A stretch of 64,000 nucleotides of DNA from an uncultured Verrucomicrobiota bacterium (GCA_937860055.1 CALMBO010000029.1:62001-126000); one strand, 5' to 3'. Shown: positions 9,598-18,905, counted from the stretch's first letter. The notes: generated from the sequence alone by a model not told the origin. Made by a program: numbers and translations.

Positions 9598-9692
9598 AGC
9601 CGGAACCCATGAAAAATCCGATTCCGGTATCCGGCTGTTCATCCCAACAGAATCCGGTTGTTCTCCTGTTTTCCTGGATTTCCTGTTTTCCT
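9581..9692. repeat. CAGGAAAACAGGA / TCCTGTTTTCCTG inverted and direct repeats
   Basis: CAGGAAAACAGGA (9581-9593, overlapping the end of the YggU-family gene) is complementary to TCCTGTTTTCCTG at 9664-9676 and again at 9680-9692. The region between them contains repeated CCGG(A/T)-type and CGGCTGTTC/CGGTTGTTC words. A long hairpin with either downstream copy is possible. It may terminate or insulate the YggU-family message from hypD. Confidence 0.7.
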
Positions 9693-9721
9693 GCTGAAAT
9701 GCCTTCGGCTGTTCGCTCCCT

Positions 9722-9746
9722 CCTGAACCCCGAACCCTGAACCCTG
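9722..9746 (+). repeat. CCTGAACCC heptad array before hypD
   Basis: CCTGAACCCCGAACCCTGAACCCTG, three and a half seven-base units, ends 12 bases before the hypD ATG, where a ribosome site would be expected. It is the same element as at 7351-7379 and near 46700. Confidence 0.8.
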
Positions 9747-9758
9747 CGCCCTCCACCC

Positions 9759-10853
9759 ATGAAACATCTCACCGAATATTCCGATCCCTCCTCGATCCAC
9801 GCCTTGGCGGCGGAAATCGCGCGCATCTCGAAACGCCCCGCGCGCATCATGGAAGTCTGCGGCGGCCAGACCCACGCCATCCTGCGGCATGCCCTCGACA
9901 CCCTCCTGCCCCCGCACGTCCGGCTCCTGCACGGCCCCGGCTGCCCCGTCTGCGTCACCCCCTCCGCCTACCTCGACCACGCCATTTCCATCGCCCGCCG
10001 CCCCGGCACCATCGTCACCACCTTCGGCGACCTTCTGCGCGTCCCCTCCAATGCCTCCGGCGACCTCTACGCCGCCAAGGCGCGCGGCGCCGACGTCCGC
10101 ATGGTCACCTCGCCCCTCCAGGCGCTCGATTTCGCCCGGCAGAATCCGGACCGGCAGGTCGTCCACCTCGCCATCGGCTTCGAGACCACCGCGCCCGCCA
10201 ACGCCATGCTGGCCTACCTGGCGAAGGAACGCGGCCTCGCCAACGTCTCTCTCCTCGTTTCGCAGTTCCTCGTCCCGCCCATCCTCCGCGCCATCTGCGC
10301 CGATCCCGAAACCGCGCCCGACGCCTTCCTCGCCGCCGGCCACGTCTGCGCCGTCGTCGGTTCCGATCCCTACGTCTCCCTCGCTCGCGAACTCTCCCGC
10401 CCCGTCGCCATCACCGGCTTCGAACCCGCCGACATCCTCCTCGGCGTCCTCGATGTCCTGCGCCTCTTCGAACAGGGCAGGGCCGAGATGATCAACGCCT
10501 ATCCGCGCATCGTCCATCCCCAGGGCAACCCCGAGGCCCGGCGCACCATCGACACCGTCTTCGAAGTCTCCGACCGCGAATGGCGCGGCCTCGGCGTCGT
10601 TCCGAAGAGCGGCCTCTCCCTCCGCCCCGCCTATGCCGCCCACGACGCCGCAAGGATCTTCCCGGCGCCTCCCCCCTCCGAGGCCGCCGAATCCCTGCAT
10701 TGCCCCGCCGACCAGGTCCTGCTCGGCAGGCTCCAGCCCCCCGACTGCCCCCACTTCGGCACCCGCTGCACGCCCGACCATCCCCTCGGCGCCCCCATGG
10801 TCTCCCCCGAGGGCCCCTGCGCCGCCTTCTTCCTCCACCGGCGCCTTCCTTGA
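9759..10853 (+). CDS. hypD: [NiFe]-hydrogenase maturation protein HypD
   Basis: HypD with HypC forms the scaffold that assembles the Fe(CN)2CO moiety of [NiFe] hydrogenases. The protein has 364 residues, normal length. Motifs: MEVCGGQTHAI (catalytic Cys near residue 33), GPGCPVCVTP (near 62), TTFGDLLRVPS, IGFETTAPANA, and the C-terminal [4Fe-4S] ligand region with cysteines in DCPHFGTRCTPDHPLGAPM and SPEGPCAAFF. All key cysteines are present, so the protein looks functional. No hypA, B, C, E, F or hydrogenase gene lies in the window; neighbours are unrelated. No Shine-Dalgarno is visible; the heptad array sits there instead. Confidence 0.95.
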   Translation: MKHLTEYSDPSSIHALAAEIARISKRPARIMEVCGGQTHAILRHALDTLLPPHVRLLHGPGCPVCVTPSAYLDHAISIARRPGTIVTTFGDLLRVPSNASGDLYAAKARGADVRMVTSPLQALDFARQNPDRQVVHLAIGFETTAPANAMLAYLAKERGLANVSLLVSQFLVPPILRAICADPETAPDAFLAAGHVCAVVGSDPYVSLARELSRPVAITGFEPADILLGVLDVLRLFEQGRAEMINAYPRIVHPQGNPEARRTIDTVFEVSDREWRGLGVVPKSGLSLRPAYAAHDAARIFPAPPPSEAAESLHCPADQVLLGRLQPPDCPHFGTRCTPDHPLGAPMVSPEGPCAAFFLHRRLP

Positions 10854-10884
10854 CTTTTGGAAACCGCAGGCGCACCCTGCGACC

Positions 10885-13443
10885 ATGAAATCGCTGTCTC
10901 TTCCCGCCGCCTGGGCCCTGGGCCTGCTCCTTTCCGCTTCTTCCGCCGCGTGGGCTTCGCAGGAACCTTCGGAAACCCGCGTCTATTTCTCCCCCTATCC
11001 GGCCCGGCCCGAACAGGTCCGCCTCCAGCGCGACATCGTCCAGTGGCGTCTCGCCGGCGAACTCTTCGACGAAGGCCCCTGCATGGAGGGCCAGCCGTTC
11101 CCCATCCTCGTCGGGACCACCCAGCAGATCCAAACGGTCAGCCGCATGCTGTCCGCTTCCGTCCAGACCTTCGGCCCCGTCCGCGGCTACGAGGAAATCC
11201 TTCCCCGGTTCTGCGCCCCGGCGCCCGAACCCGGCGTCGCCGCCATCAACATCACTAACGGCTACCATGACGAAGAGTCCGTCGCCGCCCTGCTGACCCA
11301 GTTCGAAACGAATTTTCCGGCACTGGCCAGGCGGATCCAGATCGGCTCCACGCATTGGGGCCGCGCCATCTGGGCGCTCAAGATCTCCGACAACGTCGCC
11401 GCCGAGGAGCCCGAGCCGCGCATCGTGTTCGACGCCAACCTCCATGCCCGCGAATACGCCGGCCCCGAGGTCGCCCTCGACATCATCTGGCAGCTCCTCT
11501 ACGGCTACTCCAACAACGCCGCGTTCGCCTCGTGGGTCGACGGCATGGAAATCTACGTCATCCCCTGCCTCAATCCCGACGGGCGCTACTACTGCGACAC
11601 CATCAGCAGCAACTGGCGCAAGAACGGCCGCGACAACAACCGCAGCGGCACCATGACCGACGGCACCGACGGCGTGGACCTCAACCGGAATTCCCCCTAC
11701 TACTGGGGCAGCGACAACGAAGGCTCCAGCTCGCTCTACAGCGACATCGACTATCGCGGCCCCAGCGCCGCCTCCGAACCCGAGATCCAGGCCTACGACG
11801 CCCTCCTCCAGCGCCTCCGCCCCGCCTGCACTTACAGCATGCACAGCTACATGGGCGTCTATTACGGCCCCCTCGGGGACTACAACCTGGACATGCCCGC
11901 CCCCGATCCCTTCAAACCCCTGGGCACCAATGTCGCCCGCATCTGCACCAACGAGGACAGCTCCGCCTACACGTACCTGAGCGGCCCGGAATTCGGCTAC
12001 ACCGTCAACGGCGACCGCGTCGATTCCAACTTCGGCCTCTACGGCATCCATTCCATCGGCGTCGAGCTCGGCAGCGACTACGCCGGCTTCCAGCCCGCCT
12101 ATGCCACCACCCGCGACGAAATCGTCCCCGGCGTCCGCCCCGGCTGGCAGAAATTCCTCGCCGCCGCCCACACCAACTGGCCCAAGGTGCGCGGCTGGTC
12201 CACCGATCCCCTCACCGGCCAGCCCGCCCCCCTGCGCATCCATTCGCTCAACCTCACCAACCGCCCCAACGACGAGCATTGGACCTCCCGCGACGACGGC
12301 TTCTTCGAATGCCCCTTGCCCACCGCCGGCACCTACCGCATCGTCTTCTCCCCCCTCGGCCAGCCTTCCCTCGCCACCACCCAGACCATCGCCGTCGCCG
12401 CCTCCGCGAAATCGACCAACCTCTCCTTCGGCGTCGCCCCCATCCTCGGCGAAACCGATCCGGTCGAGGGCATCCAGTCCTGGAGCAACCAGAACGAAAA
12501 CGGCACGGCCCTTCTCGAATGCACGGAGCTTCCGGAAGGCCCCTGGCTCCCTCTCCTCGCCCTCTCCAGCACCGGCCGCACCGGCCAGGCCCAGCTGCCC
12601 GCCTCTTCCTCCACGCGCTACATCCGCGTCCACGCCTCGCCGCGTTTCTTTTCCGCCGGCACCAACCTGGTCTGCGTGCCCGCTGGCTCCTTCCAGATGG
12701 GCGCCGACGGCTCCGCCGACACCAACGAGCAGCCCGCGGCCGCGATCCACATCGGCGCCTTCGCCATCGATGCGCGCGAAGTCACCTATTCCAACTGGAC
12801 GGCAGTCCGTCGCTGGGCCATCACCAACGGCTATTCCTTCGCCACCGGCCAGTGCGGCGTCGTCTCCGGCGGCGGGGCCGCCTCCTCCAGCAACCACCCC
12901 GTCGTCAAGGTCGGCTGGCACGATGCCGTCAAATGGTGCAACGCCCGTTCGCAGTTCGAAGGCCTCCTGCCCGCCTACTACACCACCGCGGCGCAGACCA
13001 ACATCTACAAGTCCAACACCATCCATCTTTCCTCCGCCTGCGTGAACTGGACGGCCAACGGCTACCGCCTACCCACCGAGGCGGAATGGGAAAAGGCCGC
13101 GCGCGGCGGCTCCACCGGGAGGGAATATCCCTGGGGCAACGCCATCGCCGCCACCAATGCCCGCTATGCCGCCGGCGGCACCACCAATGCCGCCTCCTAC
13201 CCCGCCAACGGCTACGGCCTCCGCGATGCCGCCGGAAATGCCGCCGAGTGGTGCTGGGACTGGTCCGGCTCCTACACCAACCGGACGGCGGATGATCCGG
13301 CCGGCCCCGCCACCGGCACCGTCCGCGTCGTGCGCGGCGGCTCCTGGAGCAACGACGCCGCCGGCCTCCGCTGCGCCGCCCGTTCCTTCCTCGCCCCCGC
13401 CTCCAGCAACACGGTCGTCAGCTTCCGCTGCGTCCGGCGCTGA
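10885..13443 (+). CDS. Secreted M14 zinc carboxypeptidase fused to a SUMF1/FGE-like domain
   Basis: An 852-residue exported protein. Signal peptide at residues 1-26 (MKSLSLPAAWALGLLLSASS). The M14 peptidase domain spans about residues 125-432: zinc ligands in NLHAREYAG (near 187-190), substrate-binding LNRN, third ligand in YSMHSY and the general-base Glu in GVELGSDY. About 150 residues follow with Ig-like/regulatory character (WSTDPLTGQPAPLRI onward). The last ~260 residues are a formylglycine-generating-enzyme-like (SUMF1) domain: LVCVPAGSFQMGADGS, AREVTYSNW, YRLPTEAEWEKAARGG, WGNAIAATN, RVVRGGSWSNDA and a final SFRCVRR. The start at 10885 begins exactly at the signal peptide; upstream in-frame starts lie inside hypD. 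Likely extracellular protein processing; substrate unknown. Confidence 0.9.
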   Translation: MKSLSLPAAWALGLLLSASSAAWASQEPSETRVYFSPYPARPEQVRLQRDIVQWRLAGELFDEGPCMEGQPFPILVGTTQQIQTVSRMLSASVQTFGPVRGYEEILPRFCAPAPEPGVAAINITNGYHDEESVAALLTQFETNFPALARRIQIGSTHWGRAIWALKISDNVAAEEPEPRIVFDANLHAREYAGPEVALDIIWQLLYGYSNNAAFASWVDGMEIYVIPCLNPDGRYYCDTISSNWRKNGRDNNRSGTMTDGTDGVDLNRNSPYYWGSDNEGSSSLYSDIDYRGPSAASEPEIQAYDALLQRLRPACTYSMHSYMGVYYGPLGDYNLDMPAPDPFKPLGTNVARICTNEDSSAYTYLSGPEFGYTVNGDRVDSNFGLYGIHSIGVELGSDYAGFQPAYATTRDEIVPGVRPGWQKFLAAAHTNWPKVRGWSTDPLTGQPAPLRIHSLNLTNRPNDEHWTSRDDGFFECPLPTAGTYRIVFSPLGQPSLATTQTIAVAASAKSTNLSFGVAPILGETDPVEGIQSWSNQNENGTALLECTELPEGPWLPLLALSSTGRTGQAQLPASSSTRYIRVHASPRFFSAGTNLVCVPAGSFQMGADGSADTNEQPAAAIHIGAFAIDAREVTYSNWTAVRRWAITNGYSFATGQCGVVSGGGAASSSNHPVVKVGWHDAVKWCNARSQFEGLLPAYYTTAAQTNIYKSNTIHLSSACVNWTANGYRLPTEAEWEKAARGGSTGREYPWGNAIAATNARYAAGGTTNAASYPANGYGLRDAAGNAAEWCWDWSGSYTNRTADDPAGPATGTVRVVRGGSWSNDAAGLRCAARSFLAPASSNTVVSFRCVRR

Positions 13444-13492
13444 ACATCCAACCGGTTTCCGGCGCAGGAAGGCGCCGCACGAGGAATGGGTG

Positions 13493-13525
13493 AAAAAACG
13501 CCGCGCCCTTTTCCGGGCGCGGCGT
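13493..13525 (-). terminator. Intrinsic terminator of the S8 protease gene
   Basis: A perfect 10-base stem, CGCCGCGCCC (13499-13508) with GGGCGCGGCG (13515-13524), and a six-base loop. On the minus strand it is followed by six T (A run 13493-13498). It lies 21 bases past the protease stop and between two convergent genes. Confidence 0.85.
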
Positions 13526-13545
13526 GGACTCGCGGAAGTTCCGTC

Positions 13546-16500
13546 TTATGGAATCGTGATGCGGTAGTACCGCTTGATGTCGATCAAGGTGTTGGTGTCC
13601 GCCAGCGTGAGATTGCCGCCCGTGCCGACTTCGCTGTCCACCGGATTCCACAGCACCGGGAATTCCCAGATGTTCGTGCTGTATTCCATCTGGTAGGTCT
13701 GCCCGGCCACCGAGGCCACCGTGGCCGAAGCCGGCGTGCCGTTGCTCATCACGAACGCCCCCATCCGCGGCAGCGGATACACGTAGATCCCGACGGCCTC
13801 CCCGTCGCTTCCGTCCTTGTCCGTGGCGTAAAACACCACGCTGTACTCGCCCGTCGGCGAGGCGCCCGTCCACAGGAAGGTGCCGTTCTCGTTCGTGGGA
13901 TAGAACGCCGCGCCCGCCGGCAGGTTGCTCGCCGTCAAGGTCACCGCGTCCGCCTCGGTCGGCGCTGCCGTCACCTGGAACTGCAGGGTCCCGCCCAGGA
14001 ACACTTCCTGCCCGCCGATCGGAGCCAGCAGCGGCGGCGTCCCCGCCCCGCCGGCGCAGTCGTTCGTATGCGAGCCGATGCCGTCGAAGGTGTCGACCGC
14101 ATAGCCGTCCCATTCCGTCGCCGGATCGAAGGCGTCCGTCGTGTTCGTGTCGCCCGCCTTCACCGAAGCCTTGCGGCGCAGGGTGTTGTCGGCCGTGGAG
14201 GTCAGCCCGCTTCCCCATTCGGCGCCGGGGTCGGTGCCCACCACGCCGATGCTGTCCAGGATGGTTCCGGATGTCCCTCCGCTGCGCAGCACGATGGCAT
14301 CGTCGCCGTTATGGGACACGTTCGCGTTGACCTGGTCCGCCAAGCCCAGCAGCGTCGCGCCGGCCGTGCTGTTGGCCAGGACATATGTCCCCTGTGCGGC
14401 AACCATTCCGGTGAGGCTGATGTTGTAGGTCGGGCTGGCGGCCCCGTTCTGATAGAGCTGGACCACATATTGCCCGGCGTCGAGATCGATGGCCGCCGCC
14501 GTCGGATTGTAGATTTCCACCGCCTTGTTGTTGCTCGACCCTTCGACATATTCGGAGAAAATGACCGCGCAGTCGGGATCCACGGGCGAATCCGCGCCCA
14601 CCGTGATGGAAATCGTCTCTTCGTCGCTCCCGTCCTTGTCCGTCGCGTAGAAGGTCACGCTGTAGACCCCCGTCGGCGCGGCCGATATCCATTCAAACGT
14701 GCCGTTCTCGTTCGTCGCGTTGAACGTGGCCCCCGCCGGCAGGTTGCTCGCCGTCAGCGTCACCGCGTCCGCGTCCGTCGGCGTGGCGACGACCGGGAAC
14801 TGCAGGGTGTTGCTCGCCGCGACGGTCTTGTTCCCGATGGCGTTCAGCAAGGGCGGCGTCGGCAGGCCGGGACCCGCGCAATCGCTCGTGTGCACGCCGA
14901 GCCCGTCGAACGTGTCCTCCGCATAGCCGTCCCACTCGGTCGCCGGATCGAAGGCGTCGCTGGTGACCAGGTCGCCCTGCTTGACCGTCGCCTTGCGCCG
15001 GAGCGTGTTGCCGGCGGTGGAGGTCAGCCCGCTGCCCCACTCGGTGCCGGGATCGGTGCCCACCACGCCGATGGAGTCCACCACGGAACCGCCCGTCCCG
15101 CCGCTCCGCAGCACCACGGCGTCGTCGCCGTTGAAGGTCAGGCTGGCGGTCGTCTGGTCCGCCGCGGACAGGATCCCCGCCGCCGCGGAACTGTTGGCCA
15201 GGACAAACACATCCTGCGAGGGAATGGTCCCGGTCAGCGGAATGGCCGTGGCCAGGGTGCTGCCGTTGAAATAGATCTGCACCACGTAGTCGCCGGCCGT
15301 CAGGTCGATCGCTTCGGCCGTCGGATTGTAGATCTCCAGCGCCTTGTTGTTGGAGGAGCCCTCGACATATTCGGAGATGACCACCATGCAGTTGGTGTCC
15401 ACGTAGGGCGTCGGATTCACGGAGATGGAAAGAATCTTCTCCGTCGTCCCGTCCTTGTCCGCCGCATAGAAGCCAACGGTATAGGTGCCGGTCGGCTGGG
15501 GGCTTTCCCAGATGAACGTGCCGAGGCCGTTGGTGACGGGAAACGTCGCGCCCGCCGGCAGGTTGCTCGCCGTCAGCGTGACCGGATCGCCGTCATAGGG
15601 GTCCGTCGCCGTCACCGCGAACGACAGCAGGTTGCTTTCCGTCACGCTTTGGTCCGGCAGATAGGCGAACACCGGAGGCTTGTTGCTGCCGCAGCACAGG
15701 GGCTCGGAAGCCGTCACCGAAATCGCCCAGCCCTGCGCGATGCTGCCGGAATCGCCGGCGGAGGCATCCAGCGCGTAGAGGCGCCAGGTGCCGTTGGGGT
15801 TGCCGCCGTTGAACGCGGCCAGGGCCGATCCGTACGGGGGCGCCGGAGCCGGCGAATTCATCGTCTCCGCCATGCCCGAAGGCAGGTAGGTGCCCGAGGT
15901 GATGGGCGTTCCGAGCGCCGTGGCGGCCTCGTCGTCGAAAGTCACCGTCACGCCGCTGACGGCGGTGCCGCCGCCGGCGGCGCCCATCAGCGAAACCGCC
16001 TGGCCGTCCGGGCTGACAAGGATGACGTCGATGTCCGAGGGATAGGTGTGGCTGAATCCGCGCAGCGTCGCCGTCACCTTGCTGACCGTGCCGGGCATGT
16101 TGGAAATCGCGATCGTCGCCGGATACGGCGAAGCGGAGGCGGCATCGACCAGCGTGATCGCCGACGCGTTGGTCTTGGATTGCACCGTCTCGACGGTTCC
16201 GCCCAGGCGGAACTGGAACACGGCCACGCCCAGGTCGGCGCCGTTGTCTTCCAGCGCCAGGGTCGCCGTCAGCGTGCCCCCGCATTCGCCGGTGGCCGTG
16301 AAGGTGAAGGAATTGGTGGCGGCCGCGCCGCCCGCCAGCAGCGCGCCATAGCTGTACGGCCCGTCCGGGTTGGCCACGCCATCCGCCGCCAGCAGCGTCG
16401 CCACGACGTTGGTCGTATCGGCCGAACCGGCGTTGCGCAGCACGAAATCCACGGTCACGGTCTCGTCGGGATCGATCGCGCCGTTCCCCGTCACGCCGCA

Positions 16501-18840
16501 GCTCTCCGCCGCCAGGTCGCTCCGTTCGCCCATGACCACCGGCATCTGGACTTCGTCGAGGTTGTAGATCGCCAGGGCATAGTCCTGGTCCAGCGCCGGC
16601 TCCACGTTGGGCACGCCGTCCGAGTTGATGTTCGCGGCCGTGACCACCACCACCACCGCGCCCGTCGTGCCTGCCGGCAGGAAGACGCTCTCGGAATTGT
16701 TCTTGGCGTCCGCCGCGCCGCCGTTGGTGGAAAACGCGCCGGCGAAGACGTTGCCCAGATAGGTCTTGCCGCCCGCCACCACGGCCAGGTTGAGGTCGTT
16801 GTTGTAGGAGTCGCCGGACGTCGAGCCCGGAGCGTCCGTCCACGACAGGGAGACGCGGACGGGCTTGTTCGTGTCGTTCGGCAGCCCGCTGATCGCGCGG
16901 GACTGGCCGCTGGCCGTGAAGGTGTCGGCGGGAACCTGGTCGCGCAGGATGCGCGCCGTGCCGTCGAACGCCAGGCCCAGGTTCATCATGCCCATGCCCT
17001 GGTCGTTGGACCAGAGGTCGTCGTTGGCATCCACGCCCGTCATGTAGCGGGCCGAATTCATCAGATAGGCCTTCACCATCGCCGGGCTCGGCGCGTTCCA
17101 GCCCTGGTTCAGGAAATACTGGTAGACCAGCGCCGCTCCGCCGGCCACCGCCGGCGTCGAATGGCTGGTGCCGGAGGACGTGCTGTACCATTGCTGGTTC
17201 GTCGGAAAGAAATTGACGTAGTTGCCCGAGTTGTCCTTCAGCCCGCAGACGCCCGAGGCGTCGAAGCAGGCGAGGTCGTTGCCCGTTCCGCTCATGGCCT
17301 TGACTTCCTGCGCCACGCCGCCGGTGACGTGCGTGCCGGGCGCGACGATCTCGGGCTTGATGCGGCCGTCGCTGCACGGCCCGCGGCTCGAGAACCCGAC
17401 GATGTCGTTGGCGCTGTCCGCCTCGTCGTCCGCCGTATCGCAGCCGTCCGTCCCCAGCGTGCTGGCGCCCTTGTTCGTGATGGCGTGCGAATGGACGTTC
17501 TCCGCCGCGCCGACCGTGATGACGTTCTTGGCCGTTCCGGGCGATCCGACCGATCCCGCGCCCGATCCCGCATTGCCCGCGGCGAACACGATCGTGATCG
17601 GCTGGTTGCCGGCCGCGGGCACCGCCGCATCGGCCGGCTGCGCGTCGCGCACCAGGGCATCATACTGCTGCGCATCGATGTCGTATCCCCCGTAGGTGTC
17701 CGCGCCCCAGCTGTCGGAACTGATCCTCGCCCCGTCGCGATAGGCCCGGGAAACCATGTCCTCGTAGTCCGGCGTCGTGAAGTTGGCCGTGTCGAAGATG
17801 ACCGAGGATCCCAGTTTCACGAACGGAGCGATGCCCAGGCCGTAGCGGAAGCCCGCGGAATCCTGGTGCGGGAACCCGCCGTTGCTGTCGTTGTAGCCGC
17901 CGATGATGTGCGCGTTGAGGTTGCCATGGCCGTCGCAGCCCTGGAGCGTGCTGTCCGTGTTGGGCGTCCCTTCGAGCCGGTTGTAGGCCACGCGGCTGGC
18001 CAACCCGGTGCTGCCCGACACGTAGAGGCCGAAATGGTTGGGGTTGTTGGTGCCGTTGTCGATGCCGGAATCGCACACGTCCACCAGCAGTCCCGACGAC
18101 GTGAAGTCCTGCTGGTCGAACCCCTTCGACGCCAGCCACGCGAGATAGCCCGGCCCCGTCGGCCCGTTCCCCGTCATCTGCCCGGCCACGATCATGCCCT
18201 GGCGCTCGTCGAATTTCCGCGGCACCACGTAGGGCGCGAGCGAGATCACGTCGGGCCGCGCCGCCACCGTCCCGACCTCCGCCGGATCCATGCGCACGAC
18301 GATGTTCCGGTAATGGCGGAAGGGATCGTTGCGCTTCAGCGGCTCCCTGGCGAGGCCCGCCAGCAAGGCCAGCGTTTCCGCATTGCCGGCTCCGTCCTGC
18401 ACCAGCTGCACCGCGAACAAATCGTCTTCGCCGGTCTGCGCGCGGCGCTCCTTGGCCGCGCCGGGCAACGCGCGGGGATGAATCTTGTCGCCCGCCAGAT
18501 AGGCCCCTTCCCACTTCACGTGCTTGGCCCGGGCCCGCACCGACTTCAGCGCCGACGAGCCGCCATAGACCAGATAGGCGTTTTCCGGGATGTAGTCCAC
18601 GATCTGGTAGCCGGCCTGCTTCAGCTGCTCCACCCACTCCGGCTGGATCGGCCCGTCGAACTGGATCAGATGCAGGGCGCTGCCGGACACCTCCGTGACG
18701 GCGCGGGCGGCCGATTTCCTGGCGGCGCGCCCCGTCTCGATGTCCCCGGCGTTGAGATGGATGGACTGCGCCGGGCTGGTGGAAAGAACGGCACCGAACG
18801 CCAAGCATCCGGCACAAAAAACGCGAAGGGAATGCATCAT
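13546..18840 (-). CDS. Giant secreted subtilisin-like (S8) protease with P-like, Ig-like and lamin-tail domains
   Basis: A 1764-residue exported protein. Signal peptide ~1-25 and a propeptide-like region to ~220. The S8 domain has Asp in VDVCDSGID (near 255), His in GCDGHGNLNAH (near 303) and Ser in SGTSHSTPAVAGG (near 558). Then a CARDB-like segment (~720-840), a proprotein-convertase P-like domain (~887-1040, SHTYPSDIDVILVSPDG), and alternating Ig-like and lamin-tail (LTD) domains: Ig, LTD (from ~1152), Ig, LTD (from ~1425), Ig. The Ig-LTD unit is an exact-period duplication of 273 residues. The tail LIDIKRYYRITIP is typical of this lineage's secreted proteins. The start is ATG 18840 or 18837, with AGGAG eight bases upstream. 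Promoter at 18876-18905; terminator after the stop. Confidence 0.93.
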   Translation of the reverse strand: MMHSLRVFCAGCLAFGAVLSTSPAQSIHLNAGDIETGRAARKSAARAVTEVSGSALHLIQFDGPIQPEWVEQLKQAGYQIVDYIPENAYLVYGGSSALKSVRARAKHVKWEGAYLAGDKIHPRALPGAAKERRAQTGEDDLFAVQLVQDGAGNAETLALLAGLAREPLKRNDPFRHYRNIVVRMDPAEVGTVAARPDVISLAPYVVPRKFDERQGMIVAGQMTGNGPTGPGYLAWLASKGFDQQDFTSSGLLVDVCDSGIDNGTNNPNHFGLYVSGSTGLASRVAYNRLEGTPNTDSTLQGCDGHGNLNAHIIGGYNDSNGGFPHQDSAGFRYGLGIAPFVKLGSSVIFDTANFTTPDYEDMVSRAYRDGARISSDSWGADTYGGYDIDAQQYDALVRDAQPADAAVPAAGNQPITIVFAAGNAGSGAGSVGSPGTAKNVITVGAAENVHSHAITNKGASTLGTDGCDTADDEADSANDIVGFSSRGPCSDGRIKPEIVAPGTHVTGGVAQEVKAMSGTGNDLACFDASGVCGLKDNSGNYVNFFPTNQQWYSTSSGTSHSTPAVAGGAALVYQYFLNQGWNAPSPAMVKAYLMNSARYMTGVDANDDLWSNDQGMGMMNLGLAFDGTARILRDQVPADTFTASGQSRAISGLPNDTNKPVRVSLSWTDAPGSTSGDSYNNDLNLAVVAGGKTYLGNVFAGAFSTNGGAADAKNNSESVFLPAGTTGAVVVVVTAANINSDGVPNVEPALDQDYALAIYNLDEVQMPVVMGERSDLAAESCGVTGNGAIDPDETVTVDFVLRNAGSADTTNVVATLLAADGVANPDGPYSYGALLAGGAAATNSFTFTATGECGGTLTATLALEDNGADLGVAVFQFRLGGTVETVQSKTNASAITLVDAASASPYPATIAISNMPGTVSKVTATLRGFSHTYPSDIDVILVSPDGQAVSLMGAAGGGTAVSGVTVTFDDEAATALGTPITSGTYLPSGMAETMNSPAPAPPYGSALAAFNGGNPNGTWRLYALDASAGDSGSIAQGWAISVTASEPLCCGSNKPPVFAYLPDQSVTESNLLSFAVTATDPYDGDPVTLTASNLPAGATFPVTNGLGTFIWESPQPTGTYTVGFYAADKDGTTEKILSISVNPTPYVDTNCMVVISEYVEGSSNNKALEIYNPTAEAIDLTAGDYVVQIYFNGSTLATAIPLTGTIPSQDVFVLANSSAAAGILSAADQTTASLTFNGDDAVVLRSGGTGGSVVDSIGVVGTDPGTEWGSGLTSTAGNTLRRKATVKQGDLVTSDAFDPATEWDGYAEDTFDGLGVHTSDCAGPGLPTPPLLNAIGNKTVAASNTLQFPVVATPTDADAVTLTASNLPAGATFNATNENGTFEWISAAPTGVYSVTFYATDKDGSDEETISITVGADSPVDPDCAVIFSEYVEGSSNNKAVEIYNPTAAAIDLDAGQYVVQLYQNGAASPTYNISLTGMVAAQGTYVLANSTAGATLLGLADQVNANVSHNGDDAIVLRSGGTSGTILDSIGVVGTDPGAEWGSGLTSTADNTLRRKASVKAGDTNTTDAFDPATEWDGYAVDTFDGIGSHTNDCAGGAGTPPLLAPIGGQEVFLGGTLQFQVTAAPTEADAVTLTASNLPAGAAFYPTNENGTFLWTGASPTGEYSVVFYATDKDGSDGEAVGIYVYPLPRMGAFVMSNGTPASATVASVAGQTYQMEYSTNIWEFPVLWNPVDSEVGTGGNLTLADTNTLIDIKRYYRITIP
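13840..15420 (-). repeat. 819-base tandem duplication inside the S8 protease gene
   Basis: Two LTD-Ig units align with a period of 819 bases (273 codons): CGACATATTCGGAGA occurs at about 15363 and about 14544, and the following blocks (SIGVVGTDPG, STADNTLRRKA versus STAGNTLRRKA, DAFDPATEWDGYA) repeat at the same offset. Protein identity is high but not complete, so this is a diverging internal duplication. Confidence 0.85.
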
Positions 18841-18875
18841 GGGGAACTCCTAGGGTCTGGGCTGATTATTGTTTA

Positions 18876-18905
18876 ATTTTATCCCACAAGGGAGAGTCTT
18901 GGCAA
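18876..18905 (-). promoter_or_regulatory. Promoter for the S8 protease gene
   Basis: On the minus strand, TTGCCA (18905-18900), an 18-base spacer and TAAAAT (18881-18876), about 36 bases before the start codon, with an AGGAG ribosome site in between. Confidence 0.5.

Noticed and set aside
9117-9746. Possible CRISPR array in the repeat-rich region
   Set aside because: Units are short palindromes and heptads without constant-length unique spacers, and no cas genes are present.
12661-13443. Calling the SUMF1-like domain a true formylglycine-generating enzyme
   Set aside because: Fold motifs are present, but the copper-binding cysteine pair could not be confirmed and no sulfatase is nearby.
13486-18876. 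Long plus-strand open frame opposite the S8 protease
   Set aside because: Same composition effect; runs through the terminator and shows no motifs.
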